From NCBI GenBank assembly GCA_050290225.1, contig JBNKHG010000075.1, positions 1 to 64,000 on the forward strand: a stretch of DNA of 64,000 bases, written 5' to 3'. The notes under the pieces are model-generated. The model was not told where the DNA came from. It was given only the letters and a program-made list of their open reading frames with translations, and did no database searches. Positions 51,368-60,428 of the stretch are shown here, piece by piece (the stretch's first letter is position 1; each line of letters opens with the position of its first letter). The translations under genes were made by a program, and so were the position numbers. Source of the stretch: JBNKHG01 sp050290225. GTDB taxonomy: Bacteria; Pseudomonadota; Gammaproteobacteria; Pseudomonadales; Cellvibrionaceae.

Positions 51368-52558
51368 ATGTTTGAGACACTGCAAGCCCTTCCCCCCGAT
51401 CCCATTCTGGGGTTAAGCGCCGCCTATCAGCAAGATACCAACCCGCAAAAAGTCGATCTGGGTGTGGGGGTTTATAAGGATGAAGCCGGCCTGACCCAAG
51501 TATTGAAATCGGTCAAACTGGCTGAGGAACGTCGCTTCCAACAAGAGGACAGCAAGGCCTATTTGCCCCCGCCCGGCAGCCCCGGCGCTAACGAGGGTCT
51601 GGAGCGGCTGATCTTTGGCGAGGATCACCCGACCATGCTGGCTAATCGTATCCGTACCCTGCAAACGCCCGGAGGCTGCGGTGCCCTGCGGGTGGCGGCC
51701 GAGTTGGCCGTGCGCGCCGCCCCCGAGGCCAGCATCTGGGTGAGCGACCCTACCTGGGCCAACCACACCCCCCTGTTGGGCAGCGCCGGCCTGCGCATTC
51801 GCGAATACCCCTACTACGACTACGATAACCACGAGTTGCGCTTTGATGCCATGATGGAAACGCTGGCGCAAGTAAAAGCCGGGGATCTGGTACTGCTGCA
51901 CGGCTGTTGTCACAACCCCTGTGGTGCCGACCTCGATCAGGGTCAGTGGCAGGCACTGGCCGCCCTGGCCAGCAAGAACGGTTTTACGCCTTTTATCGAC
52001 CTGGCATACCAGGGCTTTGGCAGCAGTCTGGATGAGGATGCCTACGGTGTTCGACTACTGGCCGAATCCGTACCCGAGATGTTGGTGGCCAGTTCCTGTT
52101 CCAAAAATTTTGGTCTCTACCGCGAGCGAGCCGGTGCTCTGAGCATTGTCTGCGCCAATCCCGAGCAGGCCGATATCAGCTTTAGCCAGGCTCTGTTTGC
52201 CACTCGTGGTATCTACTCCATGCCTCCCGCCCACGGTTCCATGATTGTCGAGGGCATACTACACGACGTGGAGCTGACCCTGTTGTGGCGGCGTGAACTG
52301 AACGCGATGCGCGATCGCATTAACGGCCTGCGTACGTTACTGGCGGACAAGCTGGCAGAGCACGGTGCAAGGCAGGATTTTAGTTTTATCAAACGCCAGC
52401 GCGGAATGTTTTCCTTCCTCGGCATTAGCGAAGCCCAGGTGAAACAGCTGCAACAGCAATACAGCATTTATATGGTAGGCTCCAGCCGCATCAATATCGC
52501 CGGCATCAACCAGGGCAATATCGATTACCTGGCCAACGCCATCACCCAAATTCTTTGA
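51368..52558 (+). CDS. Aromatic/aspartate aminotransferase (TyrB/AspC-like)
   Basis: A 396-residue class I PLP aminotransferase. LGVGVYKDEAGLTQVLKSVK, PNVD-type region replaced by HGCCHNPCGADLDQGQW, and the PLP lysine in SSCSKNFGLYRERAGAL are typical of the AspC/TyrB branch. The ATG at 51368 has GGAG 8 nt upstream. Beside hpd and marR it most likely makes 4-hydroxyphenylpyruvate from tyrosine. The next gene, 15 nt away, encodes DAHP synthase. Whether aspartate is also used cannot be judged. Confidence 0.93.
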   Translation: MFETLQALPPDPILGLSAAYQQDTNPQKVDLGVGVYKDEAGLTQVLKSVKLAEERRFQQEDSKAYLPPPGSPGANEGLERLIFGEDHPTMLANRIRTLQTPGGCGALRVAAELAVRAAPEASIWVSDPTWANHTPLLGSAGLRIREYPYYDYDNHELRFDAMMETLAQVKAGDLVLLHGCCHNPCGADLDQGQWQALAALASKNGFTPFIDLAYQGFGSSLDEDAYGVRLLAESVPEMLVASSCSKNFGLYRERAGALSIVCANPEQADISFSQALFATRGIYSMPPAHGSMIVEGILHDVELTLLWRRELNAMRDRINGLRTLLADKLAEHGARQDFSFIKRQRGMFSFLGISEAQVKQLQQQYSIYMVGSSRINIAGINQGNIDYLANAITQIL

Positions 52559-52573
52559 TCAAGCAATCAATTT

Positions 52574-53929
52574 ATGTCGCACACAGCCGAACAACACTGG
52601 ACACCGGAAAGCTGGACGCAAAAGCCCGCCAAACAGCAACCTGTCTACGAAGATCCCTCCGCCCTCAAAGCCGCGGAATCCGAACTCGCCGGACTGCCAC
52701 CGCTGGTGTTTGCGGAGGAGGCCCGTGATCTGCGCCGCCAACTGGCCATGGCTGCCGAAGGCAAGGCGTTTTTACTGCAGGGCGGCGACTGCGCCGAGAG
52801 CTTTGCGGATTTTTCAGCTCCCGGTATTCGGGACACCTTCAAGGTACTCTTGCAGATGGCCGTGGTGCTCACCTACGCCGGACGCCGTCCGGTGATCAAG
52901 GTTGGGCGCATGGCCGGGCAGTTTGCCAAGCCCCGCTCCGCGCCAACGGAAACGATCAATGGGATTGAACTGCCAAGTTTTCGTGGCGATATTATTAATG
53001 ACCTGGAAGCCACTGCTGCGGCACGTCGTGCGGATCCAGCCCGCATGCTCAAGGCCTACCATCAGTCCACCGCCACCCTCAACCTGGTACGTGCTTTCGC
53101 CCAGGGCGGACTCGCAGATCTGCATCAGGTCAATGGCTGGAACCGCAGTTTTGTTGCCGCCAATCCGCTACGTGAACGTTATGAAACCATGGCTGAGCGA
53201 ATCGAAGAGGCCCTGGCCTTTATGGAGGTCTGCGGCATCAACAGCGAAAATACCCCGGCCCTGCACCAGACCCAGCTGTACACGTCCCACGAAGCCCTGC
53301 TGCTTAACTACGAACAGGCGCTGACCCGCAGGGACAGTATTTCCGGTGACTGGTACGACTGCTCCGCCCATATGCTTTGGATCGGCGAACGTACCCGCGA
53401 GCTGGATGGCGCCCATATGGAATTCTTCCGCGGCATCCACAACCCCGTGGGTGTCAAAATCGGCCCCGGCATCAGCGAGGGGGAATTGATAAGCTTGATA
53501 GACGCCCTGAACCCAGACAACGAGGCCGGTCGTCTGACGCTGATCACCCGCATGGGCGCGGATACCCTGGCGGAAAAACTGCCACCCCTGGCACGACGTG
53601 TCACCGCCGAGGGCCGTCGCGTGGTGTGGAGCAGTGATCCCATGCACGGCAATACGGTAAAAGCGGAAAATAATTACAAGACTCGCTCTTTCGATCGCAT
53701 CCTCAAGGAAATCCAGCAGTTTTTTGACGTACTGCAGAGCGAGGGTGCGCACCCCGGCGGAATTCACCTGGAAATGACCGGGCAGCATGTCACTGAGTGC
53801 ACCGGCGGCGCCTATAAAATTTCAGAGCAGGATCTCGCCAGCTGTTATCGCACCCAGTGCGATCCTCGCCTGAATGGAGATCAGGTACTGGAGCTGGCGT
53901 TTTGCGTAGCCGACATGTTGCGACAATAG
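52574..53929 (+). CDS. 3-deoxy-7-phosphoheptulonate synthase, class II
   Basis: A 451-residue plant-like (type II) DAHP synthase that condenses PEP and erythrose 4-phosphate, the first step of aromatic biosynthesis. Landmarks: LLQGGDCAESFADF with the metal-binding Cys, RVIKVGRMAGQFAKPRS-type GRRPVIKVGRMAGQ, RVVWSSDPMHGNT and HLEMTGQHVTECTGGA with metal-binding Glu/His. It follows the aromatic aminotransferase by 15 nt, linking aromatic formation with transamination. Regulatory N-terminal extra segments of the mycobacterial enzyme are small or absent. Confidence 0.96.
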   Translation: MSHTAEQHWTPESWTQKPAKQQPVYEDPSALKAAESELAGLPPLVFAEEARDLRRQLAMAAEGKAFLLQGGDCAESFADFSAPGIRDTFKVLLQMAVVLTYAGRRPVIKVGRMAGQFAKPRSAPTETINGIELPSFRGDIINDLEATAAARRADPARMLKAYHQSTATLNLVRAFAQGGLADLHQVNGWNRSFVAANPLRERYETMAERIEEALAFMEVCGINSENTPALHQTQLYTSHEALLLNYEQALTRRDSISGDWYDCSAHMLWIGERTRELDGAHMEFFRGIHNPVGVKIGPGISEGELISLIDALNPDNEAGRLTLITRMGADTLAEKLPPLARRVTAEGRRVVWSSDPMHGNTVKAENNYKTRSFDRILKEIQQFFDVLQSEGAHPGGIHLEMTGQHVTECTGGAYKISEQDLASCYRTQCDPRLNGDQVLELAFCVADMLRQ

Positions 53930-54020
53930 TGTAAGCTTTTAGGCTGGACCACTTGGCACTACCAATCCGGGTAGCGCCAGGCGCCCGCAGCGACGCCCGA
54001 CTATAAAATGATTTTTCACC

Positions 54021-54803
54021 ATGACCACCATGACCACTCTTGCCGACAATTCGACTGCAGTGCACCCACTGGCCGAACGCCGCGAACGCGTATTCCTGGT
54101 GCTGGCGGCGTTTTTCATCTGCGCCATGACCCTGCTGAATGTTGTCGGCATTACCCGCTTTATCCAACTGGGACCCATGTCGCTGGCAGTGGGGGTGCTG
54201 CCCTACCCGCTCACCTTTCTCTGTACCGATTTGATTTGCGAACTCTACGGCCGCACCCGCGCCAACTTTGTTGTCACGTTGGGGCTGGTGTTGAATCTGT
54301 TTATCATCAGCTTTCTCTACCTCGGCAGCCACATGCCCTCGGTATCCAGTGAGGCAGTGCCGCCCTGGCAAGTCATTCAACTGGCGGAGTCTATCAGCTT
54401 GCCCTCGGGCCGGGTGGCAGAGCAATCAGTGGAGCTGTTCGAGCTTATCTACCAATGCACCAGCGGCGCGGTTTTCGCATCGATGATGGCCTATCTGGCA
54501 GCCCAGTATACCGACGTGCGCCTGTTTCATTTCTGGAAACGCCTGACCAAAGGCAAACATCTTTGGCTGCGCAATAACCTCAGCACGCTCTTGAGTCAGG
54601 CAGTGGATTCGATGATGGTGGTTGGGATAACTTTTGGTGCCGTGTTTTTCTCTGGCGAAATGGCGCTCCGTACGCTGTTGCTGCTGATGGGCAGCAATTA
54701 CCTGTTCAAAATGACGGTGGCACTGCTGGATACCCTGCCGTTTTACTTTCTGGTTTATAAACTCAGGCTCTATCTGCAGATAGATAATATGCAGGTTCAC
54801 TAG
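54021..54803 (+). CDS. yhhQ: Queuosine precursor transporter YhhQ
   Basis: A 260-residue inner-membrane protein of the Vut_1 (PF02592) family that imports preQ0/preQ1, the queuosine precursors. Six or more helices; the FLCTDLICELYGRTRAN motif and the SQAVDSMMVVGITFG helix with its polar SQ..D are characteristic. The N-terminus has an additional ~20-residue cytoplasmic segment. A TATAAAAT 20-25 nt ahead may be the -10 element. It is a single gene convergent with the SYLF-domain lipoprotein gene. Confidence 0.92.
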   Translation: MTTMTTLADNSTAVHPLAERRERVFLVLAAFFICAMTLLNVVGITRFIQLGPMSLAVGVLPYPLTFLCTDLICELYGRTRANFVVTLGLVLNLFIISFLYLGSHMPSVSSEAVPPWQVIQLAESISLPSGRVAEQSVELFELIYQCTSGAVFASMMAYLAAQYTDVRLFHFWKRLTKGKHLWLRNNLSTLLSQAVDSMMVVGITFGAVFFSGEMALRTLLLLMGSNYLFKMTVALLDTLPFYFLVYKLRLYLQIDNMQVH

Positions 54804-54851
54804 TATCCTGTGACAGACCTACTGTGAATAGCGCATTCTCACCTTGAAGGA

Positions 54852-55403
54852 CTAGTTTAACTCAGGATCCCGCCAAAACTTCAGTCCCTTTAATGTCACA
54901 TGCAATGCCAACCCGCTCTCGGTCATCTGGTAAACGGTAATGTCGCCCAGCGATAAGCCTCGACTGATCTCGGCGCCCTTGTCGGACGCCACTGCCGCGG
55001 CATCGGCTTCGGCGCCAAACTGCCACCCCTTTTCCACAAATTGTGTCAGTGCCTTTTCGGTATGAAACACGAACACCGTGCGAAAATCTTTCAGCCCCAG
55101 GCCGTATCCGATACCTGCCTCGCCCATTCTCATATAGGTGCGGGTTCCAGTATGGTTGTCCACCACTACTCCGTTGCCGGTACCGGCCGCGGCCAACACA
55201 ATATTAATTTGTGCGTTGCTGAAAACACCATAGCCCCGGGCTCGCTCTACAATGTCTTTGGCGTAAGGGGTAACACGATAGAGATCTGTCAGAGCCTCAT
55301 TGTGCATCTTTATCAAATTGGCTTTCTTTTGTGCCTGATTAATGCCTGGCGCAGCGCAGGCCGTTATCAACAGGAACGCAAACAAGACGTAACATGTCTT
55401 CAT
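54852..55403 (-). CDS. SYLF/YSC84-like lipoprotein
   Basis: About 183 residues with a lipoprotein leader (lipobox LITA-Cys) and a SYLF (YSC84/DUF500) domain over nearly all of the mature part: ARGYGVFSNAQINIVLAAAGTGNGVVVDN, TRTYMRMGEAGIGYGLGLKDFRTVFVF, and DKGAEISRGLSLGDITVYQMTESGL. Eukaryotic SYLF domains bind phosphoinositides; bacterial ones are exported with no firm function. ATG 55403 is taken, with GAGAGG 8 nt before it; GTG 55412 is less likely. Confidence 0.85.
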   Translation of the reverse strand: MKTCYVLFAFLLITACAAPGINQAQKKANLIKMHNEALTDLYRVTPYAKDIVERARGYGVFSNAQINIVLAAAGTGNGVVVDNHTGTRTYMRMGEAGIGYGLGLKDFRTVFVFHTEKALTQFVEKGWQFGAEADAAAVASDKGAEISRGLSLGDITVYQMTESGLALHVTLKGLKFWRDPELN

Positions 55404-55467
55404 TATCAACACCTCTCCTCAAACTGGTATGTGACAGGTGGACAACCACCCTGTTGGATTCCGGGCC

Positions 55468-57576
55468 TTATTCGACAGGCATCGCACCCGACTCTTGCCT
55501 GAGTTGTCGTTGTAGAGAGTCCAGTGACTGCTGCGGTGCCAGGCAATGGCTACCGACACAAATCAGACCGTAATTGGATTCCAGCATCATTACTTCCGGT
55601 GGGTGAAACTCAGAATCCTCCGGCACCCAATAACAGTGCACTTGTTCGCTATTATGTTGACGCAATTGCCGCTGCCACTGGGCCATGCGCCCGTCACCGC
55701 GCAGCAGCACCTGTATTGGCGAATTGTGCAATTCCTCCAGCGCGACCAATATATTGTGATGGGACTGGGGCTGCCCCTGAACCGCCTGCCAGCTACTGCG
55801 CAGGGTTCGCTCGGCGCAGGTTAAATAACGGGGTTCAGCCACCAAGTGGCCAAGGCGGCCGAATACCTTGGCCGCAATACCATTGCCGGCGGGAATGACA
55901 TTATCGTAATAGGATTTGCTGCGATAAATCAGTTGCTCATGGTCATGGGCGGTAAAGAAAAAGCCTCCTGACCGGGTATCTTCGAAGTTGTGACACACGG
56001 ATTCGGCCACAGCGATCAACAATCGATAATCATCATCCCGCCACTGGGTTTGCAGCAATTCCAGGAGTGCGTCCATCAGGAACACATAGTCGTCGAGGTA
56101 TCCAGTCAGCTTGGGGGCACCACCCTGCCAACTGGCAAACAAACGGTTGTTGATCCAAAGATTTTCGCGAATAAAATCTATCGCCCGTTGTGCCGCCACC
56201 AGGTAGTCGGCATCATCGAAATTGCGGGCGGCCGTGGCCAATCCACGAATCATCAAAGCATTCCAGCTGCAGAGGATTTTGTCATCGCGCGAAGGTCGTG
56301 TTTTTTGCTGTCGCGCCATAAGTAACTTCTCGACAGCCGAAGTCTGCAGTGCTAGGGCTTTTGCCGTATCCAATCGCAAGGCTGCAATAGTTTCCAACCA
56401 ACTGTGTGATTGATGCAAATGCCAACGGCTATTGAAATTTGCCGGGTGTTTTAAACCATACTGTTCTGCAACCAAGGCAAACTCCTCGGCACTGAGCAAC
56501 TGCTGAAGTTCAGCCCGCGACCACAGATAGTAGCCTCCCTCCGCTGAATCCTCGCCGGCATCGGCATTGAGGCTACTGTAAAAGGCGCCTTCCGGACTGC
56601 ACATTTCGGAAAGTGCCCATTGAGCAATGCCACGCGCAACACGTTCATATTCGGCATCGCCGAACAGCTGCCAGGCCTGGGCGTAGACACTTAACAATGC
56701 TCCGTTGTCGTAGAGCATCTTTTCGAAATGCGGGATCATCCACTGGTCGTCGGTGGCGTAGCGGAAGAAACCACCGTTAAGATGATCGCAGATGCCACCG
56801 CGCGCCATACGCGTCAACGTCAACTGCAGCTGTCGCCGTGCATTAGCCGCCAATTCGCCGTCTTTTTCGGCTGCCCCAAACAGTCGCTCAAGTGCTGAAG
56901 GCATTGCAAACTTGGGCGCTCTGCCAAAACCGCCCAGGCGTGTATCGGCGCTTTTCAGTAATTCCATCACAGCCCTGTCCCGAACCTCCAAAGAGAGTTC
57001 GGCGGCGACGTCAGCGGAAATTTTCCTGCCCCCCAAACCTTCGAACCCAAGCCTTACCTGGTCTCGCAAACGTGTAAAGTCATCACCGGCCTGGCGATAG
57101 AATTCACTGACCCGTTGCAATAGTTCCCGAAAACCGATCTGCCCGCCTGCACTTTCAAGAGGAAAGTAAGTCCCAGCGATAAAGGGAAGCAGGGTTTTAG
57201 GGCAGAGAAAAACGGTGAGAGGCCAACCGCCAGGGCGCCCGGTTAACATCTGGTGTGCAGTCTGATAAACCTCATCGATATCCGGGCGCTCTTCGCGATC
57301 GACTTTGACGTTGACAAACAGCTCGTTCATCATCGCAGCCGCATCCCCGTCACTAAAGGATTCACGAGCCATCACATGGCACCAGTGGCAGGCCGAGTAA
57401 CCGATAGAGAGCAAAATAGGTTTATTGAGTTCGCGCGCCGAGGCAAAGGCGTCTTCCCCCCAGGGTTGCCAGGCGACCGGGTTCTCCCGGTGCTGCAACA
57501 GGTAAAGGCTGGTTTCCGAACCTAGCTTGTTTTCCAACCCTCTTTGTGGGGCTTGGCTATTACTGGACACTGTCAT
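55468..57576 (-). CDS. Thioredoxin-domain protein YyaL (DUF255)
   Basis: A 702-residue protein of the DUF255/SSP411 (spermatogenesis-associated protein 20) family. The N-terminal thioredoxin-like domain (~15-175) has NPVAWQPWGEDAFASARE and a CHWCHVM active-site-like motif with ES and DREERPDID. The rest (~190-690) is an alpha/alpha six-barrel like N-acylglucosamine epimerases. Despite the CxxC, the family's substrate is unresolved. Normal full length; a 25-bp imperfect palindrome lies in its upstream region. Confidence 0.9.
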   Translation of the reverse strand: MTVSSNSQAPQRGLENKLGSETSLYLLQHRENPVAWQPWGEDAFASARELNKPILLSIGYSACHWCHVMARESFSDGDAAAMMNELFVNVKVDREERPDIDEVYQTAHQMLTGRPGGWPLTVFLCPKTLLPFIAGTYFPLESAGGQIGFRELLQRVSEFYRQAGDDFTRLRDQVRLGFEGLGGRKISADVAAELSLEVRDRAVMELLKSADTRLGGFGRAPKFAMPSALERLFGAAEKDGELAANARRQLQLTLTRMARGGICDHLNGGFFRYATDDQWMIPHFEKMLYDNGALLSVYAQAWQLFGDAEYERVARGIAQWALSEMCSPEGAFYSSLNADAGEDSAEGGYYLWSRAELQQLLSAEEFALVAEQYGLKHPANFNSRWHLHQSHSWLETIAALRLDTAKALALQTSAVEKLLMARQQKTRPSRDDKILCSWNALMIRGLATAARNFDDADYLVAAQRAIDFIRENLWINNRLFASWQGGAPKLTGYLDDYVFLMDALLELLQTQWRDDDYRLLIAVAESVCHNFEDTRSGGFFFTAHDHEQLIYRSKSYYDNVIPAGNGIAAKVFGRLGHLVAEPRYLTCAERTLRSSWQAVQGQPQSHHNILVALEELHNSPIQVLLRGDGRMAQWQRQLRQHNSEQVHCYWVPEDSEFHPPEVMMLESNYGLICVGSHCLAPQQSLDSLQRQLRQESGAMPVE

Positions 57577-57699
57577 GCAGGCCGCAAATCCTACCGTCGC
57601 TGGGTTAATGGGAACCTCAAACCAAGGTCGCGAAGTACTATAGCGGTAACCGTTTATTTATAATCGCACACTTGCTGCGCCTTTGCAGCCCAAGGAATG

Positions 57700-57724
57700 T
57701 TGACGGGCAATTGTTGCCCATCAA
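57700..57724. promoter_or_regulatory. Imperfect 25-bp palindrome upstream of yyaL
   Basis: TTGA-C-GGGCAA-TTG-TTGCCC-A-TCAA, with one mismatched pair. It lies 124 bp upstream of the YyaL start, between it and the DUF3080 gene. No U-tract follows on the coding strand (the T-run precedes it), so an operator or attenuator is more likely than a terminator. Confidence 0.4.
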
Positions 57725-57774
57725 CAAAAATCCCATCGTCCCTGTTTTATCCCTCCTGATACTGATACCGTGGG

Positions 57775-58899
57775 TCAGGTTCCGCCGGCAGGGCCGCCAG
57801 GCATCAACCCGCAGTTCGCCAAAAGCCCTTGCCAGGCGAGGGTATGATTACTCAGGGCGCGATTGAATTCCTGCCAAACGCTGCCACCCTCCCCGCTCCC
57901 GGTTTCAGCCGCCCAGGTGGCCTGCCACCAGAGCTGATAGGCCGACGGGGGTTCCAGGTTGTCCAGGTGCGTCAGATACAATTGCTGCAAACGTCGCTGT
58001 AGCGCCTGCGCCTGTTGGTGAAGCACGGCCAAATAGGCTTGTATTTCTCCAATATAGTACTTGTGAAATACTCTTTCCACGATCCGTGCCTGGGGGCTGG
58101 GCCGACGCTGATAGCAGAGTGGGCGCTCCAGTTGCCGCTCGCGCAAGACCGGCGTTATACGATTGAGGTGCTCTGTTGCCAGCACGAGGGACAACAACAG
58201 CCGGCCGGCGTATGCGTCGCTACCCAATACCTGAAAGTGCCGTTCCAGCAGCGGATCCCCCAATACCTGTTTTGCACCCTCGGCAATATCACGCTGCAGG
58301 AAGTAAAGGTAGTCCAGGCTTTGCAACAGTCGCACTGGCGAGTCCTGCAGCTCTGCCGGAGCCAGAGGCTGGGCAGAGAGGGCAAACAACGTCTGCAACT
58401 CCCTGCTCACGTTGAGCGCATTCCATGTCACCCGCGACAGGTTGCGGCGCTTGGTGGCGATCGCCTGCAGGAGTTGACCTGCCAATTCGCTCCCGTTGCC
58501 AGACTCACTTTGTAGATATTCCAGGCACGGCTTCGCCAATTGCAGAAAGCGCAGTTCGTAAAGCAGGCGCTGGCTTTCAGGAGCCAGTTGTCCAAGACTG
58601 CTATTGCGTTCGCCAATCAAGCGTTGTAATTCACAGTGTGAGAGCCGTAGAAACGCCAACAGGTCGACTCTGACCGGTTCCACCGCCAAGCGTATCTGAC
58701 GACGTCTGGGATAGCGCCAGGCCGGATTGGCCGGCAGGGGGTCGGCGACTTCCGCAAACTCGGATTGGAGACTGTTCCCGAGGCGGTACCGGTAGTTTAA
58801 CCAAAGATCGCCCGCGGTTCGCGGCTCACTGCAGGCGCCCGGCAGAAGCAGAAAAAGCAGGCACACAGCGGAGAGTCGATACCTAATCTTGTTCCTCAT
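57775..58899 (-). CDS. DUF3080 family lipoprotein
   Basis: A 374-residue lipoprotein with leader and lipobox LPGA-Cys23. The mature protein is helical: GDLWLNYRYRLGNSL, PRRRQIRLAVEPVRVDLLAFLRLSHCELQRLIGERNSSLGQLAPESQRL match the DUF3080 signature around the first 130 residues. Function unknown; the family is common in Pseudomonas and related marine groups. Its ATG overlaps the stop of the GNAT gene by 17 nt, so both come from one message. Confidence 0.87.
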   Translation of the reverse strand: MRNKIRYRLSAVCLLFLLLPGACSEPRTAGDLWLNYRYRLGNSLQSEFAEVADPLPANPAWRYPRRRQIRLAVEPVRVDLLAFLRLSHCELQRLIGERNSSLGQLAPESQRLLYELRFLQLAKPCLEYLQSESGNGSELAGQLLQAIATKRRNLSRVTWNALNVSRELQTLFALSAQPLAPAELQDSPVRLLQSLDYLYFLQRDIAEGAKQVLGDPLLERHFQVLGSDAYAGRLLLSLVLATEHLNRITPVLRERQLERPLCYQRRPSPQARIVERVFHKYYIGEIQAYLAVLHQQAQALQRRLQQLYLTHLDNLEPPSAYQLWWQATWAAETGSGEGGSVWQEFNRALSNHTLAWQGLLANCGLMPGGPAGGT

Positions 58900-59371
58900 C
58901 CCCCGGTTCCAGCGACAGACTCAGGATATCCACTTCATAACCACTCATCCGAGCCTTGCGTTCCTCGATCCAGCCACGGCGCAGGTAAAAAGCTTTTTTA
59001 TCCGCAGTGAAGAGTTTCATCACTGTAAACCCCTGCCTGGCGGCATAGGCCTCTGCATGGGCAACCAGGGCATTACCAACCCCCTCTCGGCGCGCGTTTT
59101 CCACTACAAAGACATTGGACAGCCAGGGCTCCAATACCACCTTGGGGCCGAACTGGTAACACACGAGGCTGGCCGACCCCAGAAGCTGCCCTTGGTCCAG
59201 GGCAACAAAGGTTTGTGGAATGGGGTCATCATTGAGGTGTCGCTGCAAGCGACGCAAACGCTTATCCAGGGAGGATGAAGGGCTGTATTTGCGCCACTCG
59301 CTGTGATGCCAGCGGGCCAGCTGCGGCAGCAGCTGGGGATGGTCGCACAATGGCCGGATCTCGAGACTCAC
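58883..59371 (-). CDS. GNAT-family N-acetyltransferase
   Basis: A 162-residue acetyltransferase. The acetyl-CoA pyrophosphate loop is ENARREGVGNALVAHAEAYAARQG, preceded by PWLSNVFVVEN and followed by the YLRRGWIEE substrate strand. The N-terminal LPQLARWHHSEW is a common GNAT variant. Substrate unknown. It starts 27 nt after lipA ends and overlaps DUF3080 by 17 nt. Confidence 0.9.
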   Translation of the reverse strand: MSLEIRPLCDHPQLLPQLARWHHSEWRKYSPSSSLDKRLRRLQRHLNDDPIPQTFVALDQGQLLGSASLVCYQFGPKVVLEPWLSNVFVVENARREGVGNALVAHAEAYAARQGFTVMKLFTADKKAFYLRRGWIEERKARMSGYEVDILSLSLEPGDEEQD

Positions 59372-59398
59372 AGCTGCGCCGCCACAGGCGGTGCCAGG

Positions 59399-60382
59399 TT
59401 ATTTGACGGTTTCACCGTGCGCCTGCTTGTCGGCGTGATAGCTTGAGCGCACCAACGGGCCACAGGCGGCGTGTTTAAAGCCCAGTTCCTCGGCCCGCGC
59501 GTTGTACTCCTCAAACTCGTCCGGGTGTACATAGCGGGCCACCGGCAGGTGATCCCTAGATGGTTGCAGGTATTGGCCAATGGTGAGCATGTCGATATTG
59601 TGCTCACGCATATCCGCCATCACCTCAAATATCTCTTCCTTGGTCTCTCCCAATCCCACCATCAAACCGGACTTGGTCAGCACATCCGGGCGGCGCTTTT
59701 TATACTCCTGCAGCAGTTTTAGCGACCACTTGTAGTTGGCGCCCGGGCGGGACTCCCGGTAGCGACTGGGCACGGTTTCCAGGTTGTGGTTAAACACATC
59801 CGGGGCCTCGCCACTGAGAATATCGAGCGCAGGCTCCATGCGGCCGCGAAAATCCGGGGTCAGGATCTCTACCTGCAGGTTGGGGCTCAGAGCCCGGGCT
59901 TCGCGGATGCAATCGGCAAAATGCTGGGCACCGCCATCGCGCAGATCATCGCGATCCACGGAGGTGATGACCACATATTTGAGGCGCATTTCGGCAATAG
60001 CCTCCGCCAAATGACGGGGTTCGTTGCCGTCGAGAGGATTTGGCTTGCCATGGCCCACATCACAGAAGGGGCAACGCCGGGTACAGATATCCCCCATAAC
60101 CATAAAAGTGGCAGTTCCACCACTAAAGCATTCCCCCAGATTGGGACAAGTCGCCTCTTCACACACAGAAGAGAGCCCGTTTTTACGCAGGATCTTCTTG
60201 ATCCGCTCCACCTCGGGTGACGCAGGCATACGTACCCGAATCCAATCCGGCTTGCGCTGCACCTCCTGGGTAGGGATCACTTTTACCGGAATTCGCTCCA
60301 CCTTGTCGGCATCACGTAACTTCTCGCCTTGCTTGATACGGCGAGTGCGCTTGACCGGTTCCAGTTGGGAAGAGTCTGACAT
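59399..60382 (-). CDS. lipA: Lipoyl synthase
   Basis: About 327 residues; radical SAM enzyme inserting two sulfurs into octanoyl groups. The auxiliary cluster cysteines are in CEEATCPNLGEC and the radical SAM cluster in CTRRCPFC; PDFRGRME, HNLETVPSRYRESRPGANY and TIGQYLQPSRDHLPVARYVHPDEF are classical. ATG 60382 is used with GAGAAA ahead; a TTG at 60406 is unlikely. It lies 46 nt after lipB, completing the endogenous lipoate pathway. Confidence 0.97.
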   Translation of the reverse strand: MSDSSQLEPVKRTRRIKQGEKLRDADKVERIPVKVIPTQEVQRKPDWIRVRMPASPEVERIKKILRKNGLSSVCEEATCPNLGECFSGGTATFMVMGDICTRRCPFCDVGHGKPNPLDGNEPRHLAEAIAEMRLKYVVITSVDRDDLRDGGAQHFADCIREARALSPNLQVEILTPDFRGRMEPALDILSGEAPDVFNHNLETVPSRYRESRPGANYKWSLKLLQEYKKRRPDVLTKSGLMVGLGETKEEIFEVMADMREHNIDMLTIGQYLQPSRDHLPVARYVHPDEFEEYNARAEELGFKHAACGPLVRSSYHADKQAHGETVK

Positions 60383-60428
60383 AACTGTTTCTCGATAATT
60401 GCACAAAACTGTGGCATTGCCACCAGGA

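Noticed and set aside
57700..57724. The palindrome upstream of yyaL as an intrinsic terminator for DUF3080
   Set aside because: On the minus strand the T-run is before, not after, the stem, and the loop is only 3 nt.
58883..58899. The GNAT/DUF3080 overlap as a sign of a wrong start
   Set aside because: The DUF3080 start gives a proper lipoprotein leader, and a 17-nt overlap is ordinary in co-transcribed genes.
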